Assembly: GCA_013396915.1 (NCBI GenBank)
Contig: VWZL01002517.1
Location: forward strand, 124,001-188,000
Direction: 5' to 3'
DNA from: Stercorarius parasiticus
Taxonomy: Eukaryota > Chordata > Aves > Charadriiformes > Stercorariidae
Length of the DNA stretch: 64,000 nt
Below the pieces are notes generated by a model that saw only the letters and a list, made by a program, of their open reading frames with translations, did not search any database and had not been told where the DNA came from. Made by a program: the position numbers and the translations under genes. Of this stretch, positions 29,001-37,886 are shown one piece after another; position 1 is the stretch's first letter, and every line of letters starts with the position of its first letter.

Positions 29001-32000
29001 TGTCTTTAATGAAAGTGAAGCATTTCTGTATCTTAAAAGTAGACTTCTGAAATTCAAATTCCATTTATGTAGGTTTCAGGCACATGGTGAACAACCCTGT
29101 TCACTAACTGAATAGTTTAAAGTGAAGCACCTGCATAAGACATTAATGGGAATCCTTAAATATGTAAACAGGTTACATAGTATTGGAGTGCTGTGTTGAA
29201 TGAGCTAACAAAACATCAAGCAGAATTATGTTATTTGTATTAAGCTGCTAAACTTCAGAGACTGTACACAGAATTCATTGCTTATCATTGTGTTGTTTAT
29301 TTTTCTTTCTATACAGACTTTTAACACAACCAACGTTACTAAATTGTGTCCAGGTGCTCAGTGTACTTTTGCTTTTTATGGAGGAGAAAGCCTGTACCAT
29401 AAGTATATCTTCATCTTCCAGTTAGCCAATGCCTTTGTCTTTCTCTGGCTGGTGAACTTTGCAATTGCACTGGGTCAGTGTACCCTTGCTGGTGCCTTTG
29501 CCTCGTATTACTGGGCCTCTCGAAAACCAGCTGATATTCCACTGTGGCCGCTCTTCTCTTCGTTTGGACGAGCAATACGGTAAGGCTGTGGAGCTGCATG
29601 TGAGCCCTGTCATGTATCCAGCAAATGCTCTTTCACATCTCCGGAAGCTAGACTTAGAGTATCAAATGAAAACGATTAGTCAGCGTTGTGGTTTAACCCC
29701 AGCAGGCAGCCAAGGCCCACCCAGCCGCTCGCTCTCTCCCCCTGTGGGATGGAGGAGAGAATCAGAAGGGTAAAAGTGCAAAAACGTGTGGGCTGAGATA
29801 GACAGTTTTGGAGGTAAAGCAAAGCTGTGTGCGCCAGCAAAGCAAAACAAGGGATTCATTCACCGCTCCCCATCGCAGGCAGGTGCTCAGCCATCCCAGG
29901 AAGGCTGGGCTCCATCACACGTGATGGTGATTTGGGAAGACAAACGCTGTAACTCTGAATGTCCCTCCTTTCTCCTTTTTCTCCGCAGCTTTTAGTGCTG
30001 TGTCATGTGGTGTGGGACATTCCTTTGGTCAGTTGGGGTCAGCTGTGTCCCCTCCCAGCTCCTTGTGCCCCCCCAGCCCATCGCTGGCGGGGTGGGGTGA
30101 GGAGCAGAAAAGGCCTTGAGGTTGTGCAAGCCCTGCTCAGCAATAGCTAAAGCATCAGTGTGTTACCAGCGCTGTTTTAGCACATTCCAAAACATAGTCC
30201 CGTACCAGCTGCTATGAAGAAAATTAACTCTATTCCATCAAAAAACAATACAGTCAGGAAAATGTAGTTGTTAGGGGGAGGCTGAATCCTGTAGCCCGAT
30301 AGTGACAAGGCTGCTGCAGCTCCATGGCCCCAGGCCCAACTGGTTACAAGGCTGAGCAGGTATTCTCAGCAGGCCACACGCCCAAATACATGTACACAGC
30401 ACATGTATACATAGCTGGCCACACATCGACAGACACACACGGCACTCACACAATCACCAACAGCACCAACAGCTTCATCCTGTTCCTCTCTCTGGCAGTT
30501 CAGGATGGAGATCCATTAGTACATGTAATTCCCACTAATGGACCTTCCTCCAGTTATAGTTTTATTTATAGATATACATGCACATGCATATATAATTGTA
30601 CATACACATATATGTGCAATGTAACAGTCATTTATTTTGTTTTAGCTACCATACAGGTTCGCTGGCATTTGGAGCCTTAATTCTTGCAATTGTCCAGCTT
30701 ATTAGAGTAATACTGGAGTACTTGGATCACAAACTGAAAGGTGAGATTTATGAATCTGCTCTAGGTTATTAAGACCTCCATTGTTCTTAAGAATTCCTTA
30801 CTTTCTCAAGATATTTTTTCAGCAATGAAGGGAGATTAATTCCACATTATTTTTAGCCATTGTAGTTCCATTTGAAGCCAGTGAATTTGTGCTGATTTAC
30901 TCAAATTCAGTCTGTGTTCTTGGGAACTCAATGCAAAGCTCATGCGGGATGTGGGTCTGATCTACTTGAAAGCTAGTTAATTAAATTTGGTTGAGAAAGA
31001 GAGCGCATACCTAGAAGAAAAAAAAATAATGTTTCTGCTTTTGTCACAATTTCAGATTTTCTTCTGAATAGCTTTCTATGTTCTGAAGACTGTTCATGCA
31101 TTCTATGTATGATGTACTCTCTCCTTTTTTTCAGGGACACAGAACTCCTTCACCAGATTTCTACTCTGCTGCCTCAAATGCTGTTTCTGGTGTTTGGAAA
31201 AATTCTTAAAATTTATAAACAGAAATGCCTACATCATGGTATGTGCTGTCTCTGCATGTGTTTTCCCCTATCTGGGACATTAAAATAGCCTAGCTACTGC
31301 TAGCTGGTCAACAGCCAGCAGTAATAGAATCTGCTGAATAAATAATGGGATTTATGGGAGTTTTCAGGAAGTGCATGTGGTCCTACCATTAAAAAGTAAG
31401 ATCTTTTTTTTTCTTCTTCTACACTGAGCCTCTTTTCATGCCTGTCCTTGTCCACCCTCCTTGCCCCCCAAAGTAAGTGGGAAGGGATGGCACAACTGGT
31501 TAACTCCCGCTCTGATTCAGCAATTGAAATCCTGATTTCAACAGGAATATTAGCTTGTTTCATATTGCTTGTTGACGACACTTCTGTTTGGAGGCAGTGT
31601 CTGAATAAGGAGCTCAAGAGGCATGTGGTATTTGTATTTCCTCCTGGAAGTTAAAAGCACAAATTCTACTAGCAGCAGCAGTGAGATTATTCTAAAATAA
31701 CCCTTTGTAGCTTCCAGAAGAGAAATTCCAGATTTACACCGAAATAAACATACACAGATTACAGCCTAAGATATGTTCTGACTTGAAGAAATTTTGGTGA
31801 TTGAATGGTACAGTCATGGGCTTGTTGTCTCAAAGGAGGTGGCTGTAATGGGTCCATTGTAACCCATGTCTACGCAATTGATGTTTCAAATTAATGCCAT
31901 CTTGAAGAGGAAGTATTCTTTTCGACTGTCTTGTTTACAGTTGGTAAACTGCACTAAGAGCTGTTCTAGTATATCTTACCCTTGTGGGCACTGTTCCAGG

Positions 32001-35000
32001 AAGAAGAAATGGTTTTGTTCCTGAATAACTTTAGCTGCTTTACTTTAGGCTGATGTAAATCCACCGACTTTGGTACTGGTGTTGCTGATTTCTTGTAAAT
32101 GAGAGCAGCATCAGGTCCAAGGAGGTACCTGCAGGGGTCAACTCGCTTCTGCTCTTCAAGTGCCTGCTCCTTTCCACTGACTATAAATCTAGTGTAGGTA
32201 ACTAGCACAGCGAGAAGAATCCCTGAGCAAGCACCTTATCTGCTCTACTTGGCAAACTAAGCCCTGAGTCTGCTGCCTGCAAGATCTCGAGGGGTGGCAT
32301 GTTCATCACCAGGTGATTTGAAGGGGAAAGGGGAATAATGCTGTGTCCCAACCTGGTGGGAAGCACTGAGAGGTAGGAGGTGACCGGGGGAAGTGCTTTC
32401 TGTCCATCTGAGTTTCAAGGACACATATTAGAGCTATGCATTACACGCAGTAAGATTCTGGCATACAAGGAGGTATCCTAATTATTTAAAATACTTAACA
32501 GCTACTATTATTTTGCAGATTGCCATATACGGTAAAAACTTCTGCACCTCGGCAAAGGAAGCATTCTTTTTGCTCATGCGGAATGTGGTGAGGTAAGGGG
32601 CCATCTCCCAGTCCTTGGAAATGTGAGGATTTCCTGCTGTTGCACTCGGAAGACACAGTTCTTTCCTCTCCCATGTCTCCTCCAAATATTATTGTAAGCT
32701 GCTTCAGTCCTCAGACATGGCCCTCACGTCTAACACTCGGTGTGGGACAGCAGGCTGTCCAGCACAGTAACCTGTGCAAAGCTGATATAACCTAACAGTT
32801 TTGTCGTGATTTCTCTTTTAAATTCTTACGCACCCAGTAGTGGCTCCGAGGAACCAGGGAGCCCCCAGGAGGAGATCTGAGGACACTGTATGTGTATTTC
32901 TGGAGCTTTGATCCACTCGCTGTCTGCAAAAAGGAAAGCAGAAAGACCTAGGTCTTCAGATTCATCCAGAAAGCTTATGGGGTGTCAGAGAGCGGCAGTA
33001 AAGAAGAGAATTTTGCTTTCAAAACCAGTATCTTTAACATAACCACATCTCTCCTGGTGCTGGGAACTCCCCTGGCCCTTTTCCCCACTACCAAGACTGC
33101 TGCCAAACTCCCTCTTCTCATCAGTACTTTTCCTCGTTGCTCCTGGCTCTTCCTGTTCTACTGTGAGATCAAAAAATAATGGGAGAATAACTTAGGAGCA
33201 GGCCATGTTGGTGCAATAGCAGACAATCTAATTACCAAGCAAGAGACACAGTAAAACTGGTTAGGTGGTTTAAATTATTAAGTGAAGGACTGGGAGGAGG
33301 AGAGGAATGGAGGGGGAGGCTGAAAGGCAGGAAAAAGGAAGCGATGCTTAAGAAAGAAGAGGGAAGGATTGGAGACGGGGGAGTTCTGCCTGTTGCCCTG
33401 TGTTAGTACCGGCGCGGTGGTGGCCGCACCGTGCAGTGCCGGTGGAATGGGAAGGTGAAGCTGCCTCCGTTTGCTTTCAGAACATCACCTCACTGTCCTT
33501 TCTGCTTTTGCTTTTAATCAGAAAGAGCAATAGCTAAAAGCCAGGCATCTAATTTAATTGTTTCAAATGGAGATTTTTTTTATCTTGTGTATTTTGCTAA
33601 TTCTGAATTCTGACAGGTTAATGATGATTTGTTCTCTTTCGTATTGCTTAACGTTTATCTTTCACGGTAGTCAGTGCTGTCTATTACCATATCCATAGCC
33701 TTCAGTGCTGTCAGGAGGCTGATGATACAAAGCTCATTTTCCGTCCCATTATTTACCTGCAGTTTCTGATAAGACAGGCTGGCAGGATTTCGAGCAGAAA
33801 CTCCTTGCTGTTGCTGTCAATGAAGGCTGTGGATTTATTGTCAATTTTTCTGCCTACCTTCATTCATTCGTCTATGATTGTCTCCCTGCCTTCAGTGTTG
33901 TACCATCAGATCTTAGAATAGTAGATTTGGCATGTTATGAGGTCATGAAATGTGGCCAGGTAGGAGCAAGTGAAAAGAAGACCTACCTGCAATCTACACA
34001 AACATTGCTTTTTGGTTTGGTGTGTACTTTGCCTCTTCCGGGCTGGCTTATCTGTGACCCTAGTAGAAAGGCTGAAACAAAAATACTTTGATGTTTTGGT
34101 TTTTTGGTTTTTTTTAACCAGCAAGAGCAATAAACAGCCTCCAGGTGCTGTAGTAGAGTTGCTGCTCAGGGCTTAACTCAACAAGGGGCTCAGTGGTTTT
34201 TTGCCCCATGGGATTAGGCTGTAGCAAAGCCCATCTCAGTGTTGCGTTCCCGCATTGCTGTGTGGTCAGCCTGTGAAAGCAGCAGAAGAGAGCTTCCTGG
34301 TCATGTTTTGTCAATTATCCATAGATTTAAGGAGAAAGAATACAAATGTCTGGTTTGTGATGGTTATGTATCATTTGTCCTTTGCTGAACAGAGTTGCAG
34401 TTCTGGACAAAGTTACAGACTTCCTTTTATTCCTGGGGAAAATTCTCGTTGCTGGTGGTGTAGGTAAGCTAATTGATTTCTTCTAAACGGTATGTTCTAT
34501 TTTCTGGCACCTACAAGTATGCCCGCCATATTCACATCTGCTTAGTTAATGGCTGGATGTTTATTGGTCTGACTATTTGGGAAGCTGTTCCCGTGTTTCT
34601 AGGATTTGCAAGTTTGAACTCAAAAAAATTTTTTTTTTTTTAATTTTTTTCCCCTTATCCCCCTGCCCTGGTGTGTTGTTGACGGCATCTTTTCCGTAGT
34701 TGCTTTTACTGCTCTTGCATGTGTTGCTGGTGCAAGGACTTCTGTAGCCAAAGCATCATAGCTGGATCAAACCAAATTCACATCCAATGAGTCAGCCACA
34801 GTCGGTTCTCCTTTTGTAAGAACTGAACAAAATTGCAAATGAGATTCAGCTGGTAGCAGACAGCGTGCGTACGATGGGAGGTGGTACAGGGCTGCAGGAG
34901 ATGGGCCTGAAGCGCTGCTGTATTCAAGCCCATTATAGCTATAAGCTATAGTAAAAGAAATAGAATATTTCTAATATCGTTATAGGGTTTTCTTAGTTAT

Positions 35001-37886
35001 CAGTAAATATCAAAATATATTATTAATGTTTTTCTGTGACAGAAAAGTGATTTTTTTCTAAAATGAAGCACTTGCAGAAATTCAAGTTGCCAGTATTCCC
35101 TTAAGGTTTTTCTAAATTGTCACAGCAGTTTCAAACATTAGTTTACAAATAACCATATTTTGTATTCTATATATTTTAGATTACTAAAGAATTATATTTT
35201 GATCAAAAGTTGAAAATTAGTACCATTAACAGATCTAAAATATTTTGTCGTTCTACAGTTAGAAACACTTTCAAACTGGGGTAGCAAATTTGATTTGAAA
35301 CATTCCCTGAAATGTAAGCCATAAAATACTGAAATTAATTCATGTCTCGGTCCTCTTTGAGAATAAATTCTTTGGGTAATTTCCATTGTGGGTGCATTCC
35401 TCTGCTCTAAACTTATTGTCGTGCTTATCATTAGCACTGCTATTTCTCCTTTTATTCCGAAATAGTTAAGTATTTCTTCAAGCAATAAGATTTAAAGCAG
35501 TAGAATTTTTCTCACTCTTTTTTTTATTTTAGAAAAGATCTACCCAATGGTCTTTGCTATCCCATGTCATTGTCTTGTTTATCATTGTTTATTAATTTTG
35601 CTATTAAATCCAGTAGAACGATGAAACAAGCCATTTCATTAAAGTCTCTCTGGGCCCGTGAGCATCTCTTCTGTCAGAATACAGATCCAGCAGATAACCA
35701 GTGTTGAGGAATTCATTGTTTACAAACTCTTATTTAAACCAGCCTTGGGTCTGTTGTCTGTTTTGTCTCATCCATTCTGTAGGTGTTGGGAAACCAGAGT
35801 TAGCATAGGAATCACTCATCTTCTCTGCTTCTTGCAGGCGTTCTTGCGTTCTTTTTCTTCACACAGAGAATACCCATCTTTGCACAGGAAGCACCGACGT
35901 TGAATTACTACTGGGTACCTTTGTTGGTAAGGCAACCGTCAGATCTCCAGTTCGAGGTGCTCAGACTGCTCAGGGCATGGTGTGGTGACAGCTCCTGTCA
36001 CCCTCTTGGTGGCACGCTGTCCCCTGCAGGGAGGACTCCAGTCCTTCGGGCAGAAGTGGCACCGCAGTGACTGCACCTTCAGAAGAATTAGGTGTCACAT
36101 CTGCTTTGCTCAGACTTACAGCAAAGACAGGTGGTGGGGCACTGGTGACAGTGTGGCTTCTAATGGAAGTGACTTGGGATGCATCTTGCTCCTTTTGTAG
36201 CCCCCCCCGACTCCAGAACATCTCCAGGATGAGTAGTTTGTTAGAATAATCCTGAAGGAGTTCAGAATATTCTTGGCATGTATTGTCTTTGGGAGTTGAT
36301 GTGGCTCCAATTTGGCAGCTGGAAAACAAGCAGCTCCTGCATGTGAGGGTACAGTGTCCTGAACCCGTGATCCCTTTCCACAGCAGCAGTAACCTTTGGT
36401 AGAGCTACAGAGCTGCCACTAAATCCTCCCAAATTTGCTTAGCAGACTAGGCTTTTGACTTGTGTTAACACTGCCATATTGGTGCCAAACTAAATTTGAG
36501 GGTTTATTGTGGTGTTGGTGGTGTTTTTTTGTTGTAGACAGTCATTATTGGCTCCTACCTAGTTGCACATGGGTTCTTCAGCGTCTATGCAATGTGTGTC
36601 GACACGCTCTTCCTCTGCTTTTGTAAGTACTGCGTTCTCGTTCACTAATACCTGCAAGTTACAGGAAGAGGAGTAGAAAACCACCCTGTCTGTTCCGTAC
36701 AGAATTTTGGTGACATGCTAGCAGACTGTGTGAAAAACAAACTGCTTCTGCTTTTCAGACTGGCTCCTTGATGCATTCTGCGGTGCAGAAGTGTTTTAAT
36801 ATTCAAATTTAATTACTTTAGGTATTGGAGGGTAGCTGTATGGCTCATGGGGATATCTGGCTTTTGTTTTTCAGTTTGCTTCTGGGTGCTTTGTGAAGAG
36901 CCCTGTATAGCAATGATTCGCTCGAACCTCTTGTTAATAACAGAGTTATTCTTTGGTATATAGGTGGTCCTTTGTTTTCAACTCAGTAGCCCTGAACAAA
37001 ATATTATGGTGAATTACCTCCTAATTCCTGTAAAATACCATTTAAAAAACTATCTGTCCCTTGGACCCCGCAATGGCAGACCATCGTGGGCACTCTCAAA
37101 GGGTCTGCTCGTCCATGTGCCCAGTGAGAGAATACTGGAATCCCAAAAGAAATCTGTTGGTCTCAAATTAGGACATGATTGTAAGAAGCCAATGTACTTA
37201 CTACAAAATATATTCCATTTGCTAGATTTACTGAACTGAAGAAATAAAGATACAATTTTTCTACAATGATAGTTATTCTGGTAGGTCCCAGTAGAAGCTA
37301 CATGGCAGTGATTGTTCCTGCAGCTGGTGAATTATTTGATGATACTAAGGGAATACTGGAGTACTACTAGTGAAAAATGGTCCGGTTATAAAAGGTGCTT
37401 AAATCCACAGCTCTCTTTGGGACAAATTTTCTAGCAGGAAGTAGTCAAAATGCCAGGCTTCGGTGGAGGCATGAGCGTTCCTGAAAATTTCCACCTATAT
37501 TGCCAAACCAAAGAGCTGGAGAATAAAAAGGATGTATTGCTGGCATTTAAAAATGGCTAGATGTTTGGGTCTCTGCGTTGTGTAAAACCTCTTCTGGTTT
37601 GAGAAAATAGGAATTTTGTAGTGTCCTTCATCAACTTAACAATAGAGCTAAATTGCCTTGATTGAGGTTTGTTTTTTTAATGTTGGGTCTTTTGCTCTCT
37701 CTCCTTTCTTCAATTCTCTGTGTGGCTGTACTGCTGTTTGCTCTTTTTGGCTGCTTTTGCTGCATAAATTCAGGTGAAGACCTGGAAAGAAATGATGGAT
37801 CTACAGCAAAACCCTACTTCATGTCAGCTAGCCTTCACCGAATTCTAGGGAAGAAGGAACTAAGCCCTAAGAAGGCAGTGGGATAA
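1947..37886 (+). CDS. SLC44A5: SLC44A5, choline transporter-like protein 5 (20 exons, 5' partial)
   Basis: Twenty exons with GT-AG borders join in one frame to about 686 residues and a TAA at 37884-37886. The family is SLC44/CTL: multi-pass plasma-membrane proteins linked to choline or related amine transport. The substrate of member 5 is not well established. Visible features in order: TM1 (residues about 6-26), a long extracellular loop with Cys residues and N-glycosylation sequons (NKT, NQT, NVT), TM2-TM3 (about 211-258), TM4 (about 294-317), TM5 (about 330-365), a second glycosylated loop (NQT, NLT, NTT, NVT), TM6-TM7 (about 415-505), a Cys-rich intracellular stretch (about 518-528), the family signature [16 protein letters not shown] (about 536-551), and two more hydrophobic segments before an acidic tail starting [10 protein letters not shown]. 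The mammalian protein is about 719 residues, so roughly 30-35 N-terminal residues lie upstream. SLC44A2 and SLC44A4 are paralogues, but the tail-to-tail neighbour LHX8 supports member 5. Confidence 0.95.
3558..3608 (-). repeat. CR1 LINE 3'-end fragment
   Basis: About 50 bases match the complement of the CR1 3' end, including the typical run around ggattggaagggacctctg followed by atcatctagtccaac. The element is therefore on the - strand and is a short 5'-truncated remnant, diagnostic of sauropsid genomes. Confidence 0.85.
4714..5100 (-). other. Unidentified antisense open frame, protein-like (128 codons)
   Basis: An open frame opposite to SLC44A5, inside its intron. The middle part ([20 protein letters not shown], then [20 protein letters not shown]) is rich in charged and aliphatic residues with helix-like spacing. 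The underlying DNA keeps several CpGs (around 4812-4850) unlike the neighbouring intron. I do not recognise a family, and I see no clean splice sites or a clear promoter. It could be a decayed retrocopy, an exon of a nested gene, or chance. Confidence 0.25.
6069..6344 (-). other. Unidentified antisense open frame, protein-like (91 codons)
   Basis: Opposite-strand open frame about 1 kb from the one at 4714-5100. It reads [20 protein letters not shown], then [20 protein letters not shown]. The DNA has about a dozen CpGs in 270 bases, high for this AT-rich intron. The frame stays open upstream of the Met to about 6360. Family not recognised; a constrained element, an old coding fragment or chance are all possible. 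Confidence 0.25.
8016..8100 (+). CDS. SLC44A5: SLC44A5 exon b
   Basis: Acceptor tttgcag, donor gtgagt. Encodes residues 25-53, including the family motif AWVHGDPR right after TM1 and the Cys of QFCGQKD at the start of the large extracellular loop. Confidence 0.95.
8101..11610 (+). other. SLC44A5 intron (3.5 kb)
   Basis: No exon, RNA gene or recognisable repeat seen. Several overlapping short open frames at 8870-9520 and 10411-10770 lie in slightly GC-richer patches and look incidental. Confidence 0.65.
11611..11695 (+). CDS. SLC44A5: SLC44A5 exon c
   Basis: Acceptor ttccatag, donor gtgagt. Encodes residues 53-81 ([12 protein letters not shown], then CASPVV and LQCPTTQ). It carries an NKT glycosylation sequon and two loop cysteines. 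Confidence 0.95.
11696..14427 (+). other. SLC44A5 intron (2.7 kb)
   Basis: I see no exon or recognisable repeat. A pyrimidine-rich stretch precedes the next exon. Confidence 0.6.
14428..14556 (+). CDS. SLC44A5: SLC44A5 exon d
   Basis: Acceptor has a long T-rich tract ending cttgcag; donor gtgtgt. Phase 0 at both ends, residues 82-124, starting [17 protein letters not shown]. This is extracellular loop sequence with the paired cysteines of the family. Confidence 0.95.
14557..15378 (+). other. SLC44A5 intron with poly-T run and assembly gap
   Basis: Contains a T run from about 15120 to 15163, interrupted by nine N at 15142-15150. The gap size may be nominal. The gap does not touch an exon. 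Confidence 0.9.
15142..15150. other. Assembly gap (9 N) inside poly-T
   Basis: Nine N flanked by 20 or more T on the left and 13 T on the right. This reflects uncertain homopolymer length rather than missing gene content. Confidence 0.98.
15379..15439 (+). CDS. SLC44A5: SLC44A5 exon e
   Basis: Acceptor ctttttag, donor gtgagt. A short exon for residues 125-145 ([20 protein letters not shown]). It sits about 215 bases after the poly-T run that contains the assembly gap. Confidence 0.93.
15440..17062 (+). other. SLC44A5 intron (1.6 kb)
   Basis: No exon or recognisable repeat. Chance open frames occur at 16312-16925 on the - strand. Confidence 0.6.
17063..17186 (+). CDS. SLC44A5: SLC44A5 exon f
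   Basis: The acceptor (tttgaatag) has a weak pyrimidine tract; donor gtaggt. Encodes residues 145-186, starting [18 protein letters not shown], with two glycosylation sequons (NQT and NVT). RCFP is a strongly conserved CTL signature. Confidence 0.95.
17187..18417 (+). other. SLC44A5 intron (1.2 kb)
   Basis: A 102-codon open frame at 17639-17947 is not spliced into the gene and has no recognisable domain. A 13-base direct repeat, CTCTCGATCCAAG, occurs twice within about 17810-17855. Confidence 0.6.
18418..18501 (+). CDS. SLC44A5: SLC44A5 exon g
   Basis: Acceptor tttctcag, donor gtaaga. Residues 186-214: [20 protein letters not shown], then SWYWIL leading into TM2. The KIFEDYA..WYWI block is a family hallmark. 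Confidence 0.96.
18502..21036 (+). other. SLC44A5 intron (2.5 kb)
   Basis: AT-rich. It holds a short tandem duplication of a 19-base unit (AATCCATAAATCCAAT core) at about 18911-18948. No exon recognised. Confidence 0.6.
21037..21149 (+). CDS. SLC44A5: SLC44A5 exon h (TM2-TM3)
   Basis: Acceptor tttctag, donor gtaggt. Residues 214-252, almost entirely hydrophobic, broken by LLRFTAG between two membrane segments. Confidence 0.95.
21574..21705 (+). CDS. SLC44A5: SLC44A5 exon i
   Basis: Acceptor ttttttaaaag, donor gtaagt. Residues 252-296: [14 protein letters not shown], then [15 protein letters not shown] and the start of TM4 at TWLAF. Confidence 0.94.
21706..24183 (+). other. SLC44A5 intron (2.5 kb)
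   Basis: No exon, RNA gene or recognisable repeat seen. Confidence 0.6.
24184..24283 (+). CDS. SLC44A5: SLC44A5 exon j (TM4)
   Basis: Acceptor tgttttcag, donor gtatgt. Residues 296-329: a hydrophobic helix, then the charged family motif [18 protein letters not shown]. Confidence 0.96.
24284..27018 (+). other. SLC44A5 intron (2.7 kb)
   Basis: Contains a perfect 9-bp hairpin (CCAAGGCCT, 3-base loop) at 25051-25071. I see no exon or known repeat. Confidence 0.6.
27019..27111 (+). CDS. SLC44A5: SLC44A5 exon k (TM5)
   Basis: Acceptor tttcatag. Residues 329-360: [18 protein letters not shown] and SYWAVTAV. The frame and protein conservation require the donor at 27112, which reads gtatcc and is a poor match to consensus. 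Reading through it would add about 20 residues and then a stop. Confidence 0.9.
27112..28039 (+). other. SLC44A5 intron (0.9 kb)
   Basis: Starts with the weak donor gtatcc. Nothing else recognised; open frames at 27126-27969 are incidental. Confidence 0.6.
28040..28127 (+). CDS. SLC44A5: SLC44A5 exon l
   Basis: Acceptor ttcatccag, donor gtaagt. Residues 360-389: [19 protein letters not shown], then YANLTCDPE. Two sequons (NQT and NLT) and two cysteines mark it as extracellular. Confidence 0.94.
28128..29316 (+). other. SLC44A5 intron (1.2 kb)
   Basis: AT-rich, no recognisable exon or repeat. Confidence 0.6.
29317..29579 (+). CDS. SLC44A5: SLC44A5 exon m (largest; TM6)
   Basis: Acceptor ctatacag, donor gtaagg. 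Residues 390-477: [15 protein letters not shown] loop, then a long hydrophobic stretch and the CTL signature [17 protein letters not shown], ending [11 protein letters not shown] solo LTR begins about 105 bases after the donor. Confidence 0.97.
29679..29683 (+). repeat. Left 5-bp target site duplication of the solo LTR
   Basis: GTCAG directly precedes the LTR start and is repeated exactly after its end. Confidence 0.85.
29684..30252 (+). mobile_element. Solo LTR of an avian endogenous retrovirus (ERVL-like)
   Basis: A 569-base block begins cgttgtggtttaacccc and ends in ACA. It has the body of an LTR family widespread in birds (segments such as gcaaagcaaaacaagg, ttggtcagttggggtcagctg and agcagaaaaggccttga). 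It is flanked by a perfect 5-bp target duplication GTCAG (29679-29683 and 30253-30257), which suits an ERVL/class III integration. No internal gag-pol sequence is present, so this is a solo LTR left by recombination. It lies in sense orientation in the intron after exon m. The first base differs from the usual TG terminus (CG). Confidence 0.88.
30253..30257 (+). repeat. Right 5-bp target site duplication of the solo LTR
   Basis: GTCAG directly follows the terminal ACA of the LTR, matching the left copy. Confidence 0.85.
30385..30618. repeat. Low-complexity alternating purine-pyrimidine / AC-rich tract
   Basis: Runs such as tacatgtacacagcacatgtatacat, cacacacggcactcacacaatc and catgcacatgcatatata dominate the stretch just before exon n. 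It also includes a 9-bp inverted repeat TCCATTAGT/ACTAATGGA (30512-30520 and 30534-30542). Confidence 0.6.
30646..30740 (+). CDS. SLC44A5: SLC44A5 exon n (TM7)
   Basis: Acceptor ttgttttag, donor gtgaga. Residues 477-509: [18 protein letters not shown] through [20 protein letters not shown] is invariant in the family. Confidence 0.97.
31135..31238 (+). CDS. SLC44A5: SLC44A5 exon o (Cys-rich segment)
   Basis: Acceptor ttttttcag, donor gtatgt. Residues 509-543, including [18 protein letters not shown] and NRNAYIM. The clustered cysteines next to membrane helices are typical of CTL proteins and may be lipid-modified (inference). Confidence 0.96.
31239..32518 (+). other. SLC44A5 intron (1.3 kb)
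   Basis: I see no exon or recognisable repeat. Confidence 0.6.
32519..32592 (+). CDS. SLC44A5: SLC44A5 exon p
   Basis: Acceptor ttttgcag, donor gtaagg. Residues 544-568: [16 protein letters not shown] and LLMRNVVR, continuing the NRNAYIMIAIYG signature across the exon junction. Confidence 0.96.
32593..34392 (+). other. SLC44A5 intron (1.8 kb)
   Basis: Purine-rich (GGA) stretch at about 33285-33370, followed by a small CpG-containing patch near 33405-33445. No exon recognised. Confidence 0.6.
34393..34463 (+). CDS. SLC44A5: SLC44A5 exon q
   Basis: Acceptor tttgctgaacag, donor gtaagc. Residues 568-592: [19 protein letters not shown], then AGGVG; an amphipathic to membrane segment. Confidence 0.95.
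34464..35837 (+). other. SLC44A5 intron (1.4 kb)
   Basis: AT-rich; contains a 7-bp hairpin TATAGCT/AGCTATA at 34935-34951. No exon recognised. Confidence 0.6.
35838..35926 (+). CDS. SLC44A5: SLC44A5 exon r
   Basis: Acceptor ttcttgcag, donor gtaagg. Residues 592-621: [14 protein letters not shown], then [10 protein letters not shown]. Confidence 0.95.
35927..36537 (+). other. SLC44A5 intron (0.6 kb)
   Basis: A 119-codon frame on the - strand (35970-36329) shows no recognisable domain. No repeat seen. Confidence 0.6.
36538..36622 (+). CDS. SLC44A5: SLC44A5 exon s (last membrane segment)
   Basis: Acceptor gttgtag, donor gtaagt. Residues 622-650: [18 protein letters not shown], then [24 protein letters not shown] is a family signature. 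Confidence 0.96.
36623..37773 (+). other. SLC44A5 last intron (1.15 kb)
   Basis: No extra coding exon fits between exons s and t; the split Cys codon joins them directly. Confidence 0.75.
37774..37886 (+). CDS. SLC44A5: SLC44A5 exon t (C-terminal tail and stop)
   Basis: Acceptor aattcag ends at 37773. Residues 650-686: [30 protein letters not shown] and a basic end before TAA. The open frame begins earlier (37662), but the upstream part is intronic; the split Cys codon and conservation fix the exon start. Confidence 0.95.

Noticed and set aside
37662..37773. Upstream extension of the last SLC44A5 exon (hydrophobic Met start)
   Set aside because: It precedes a clear acceptor and does not fit the conserved split Cys codon; it is intron.
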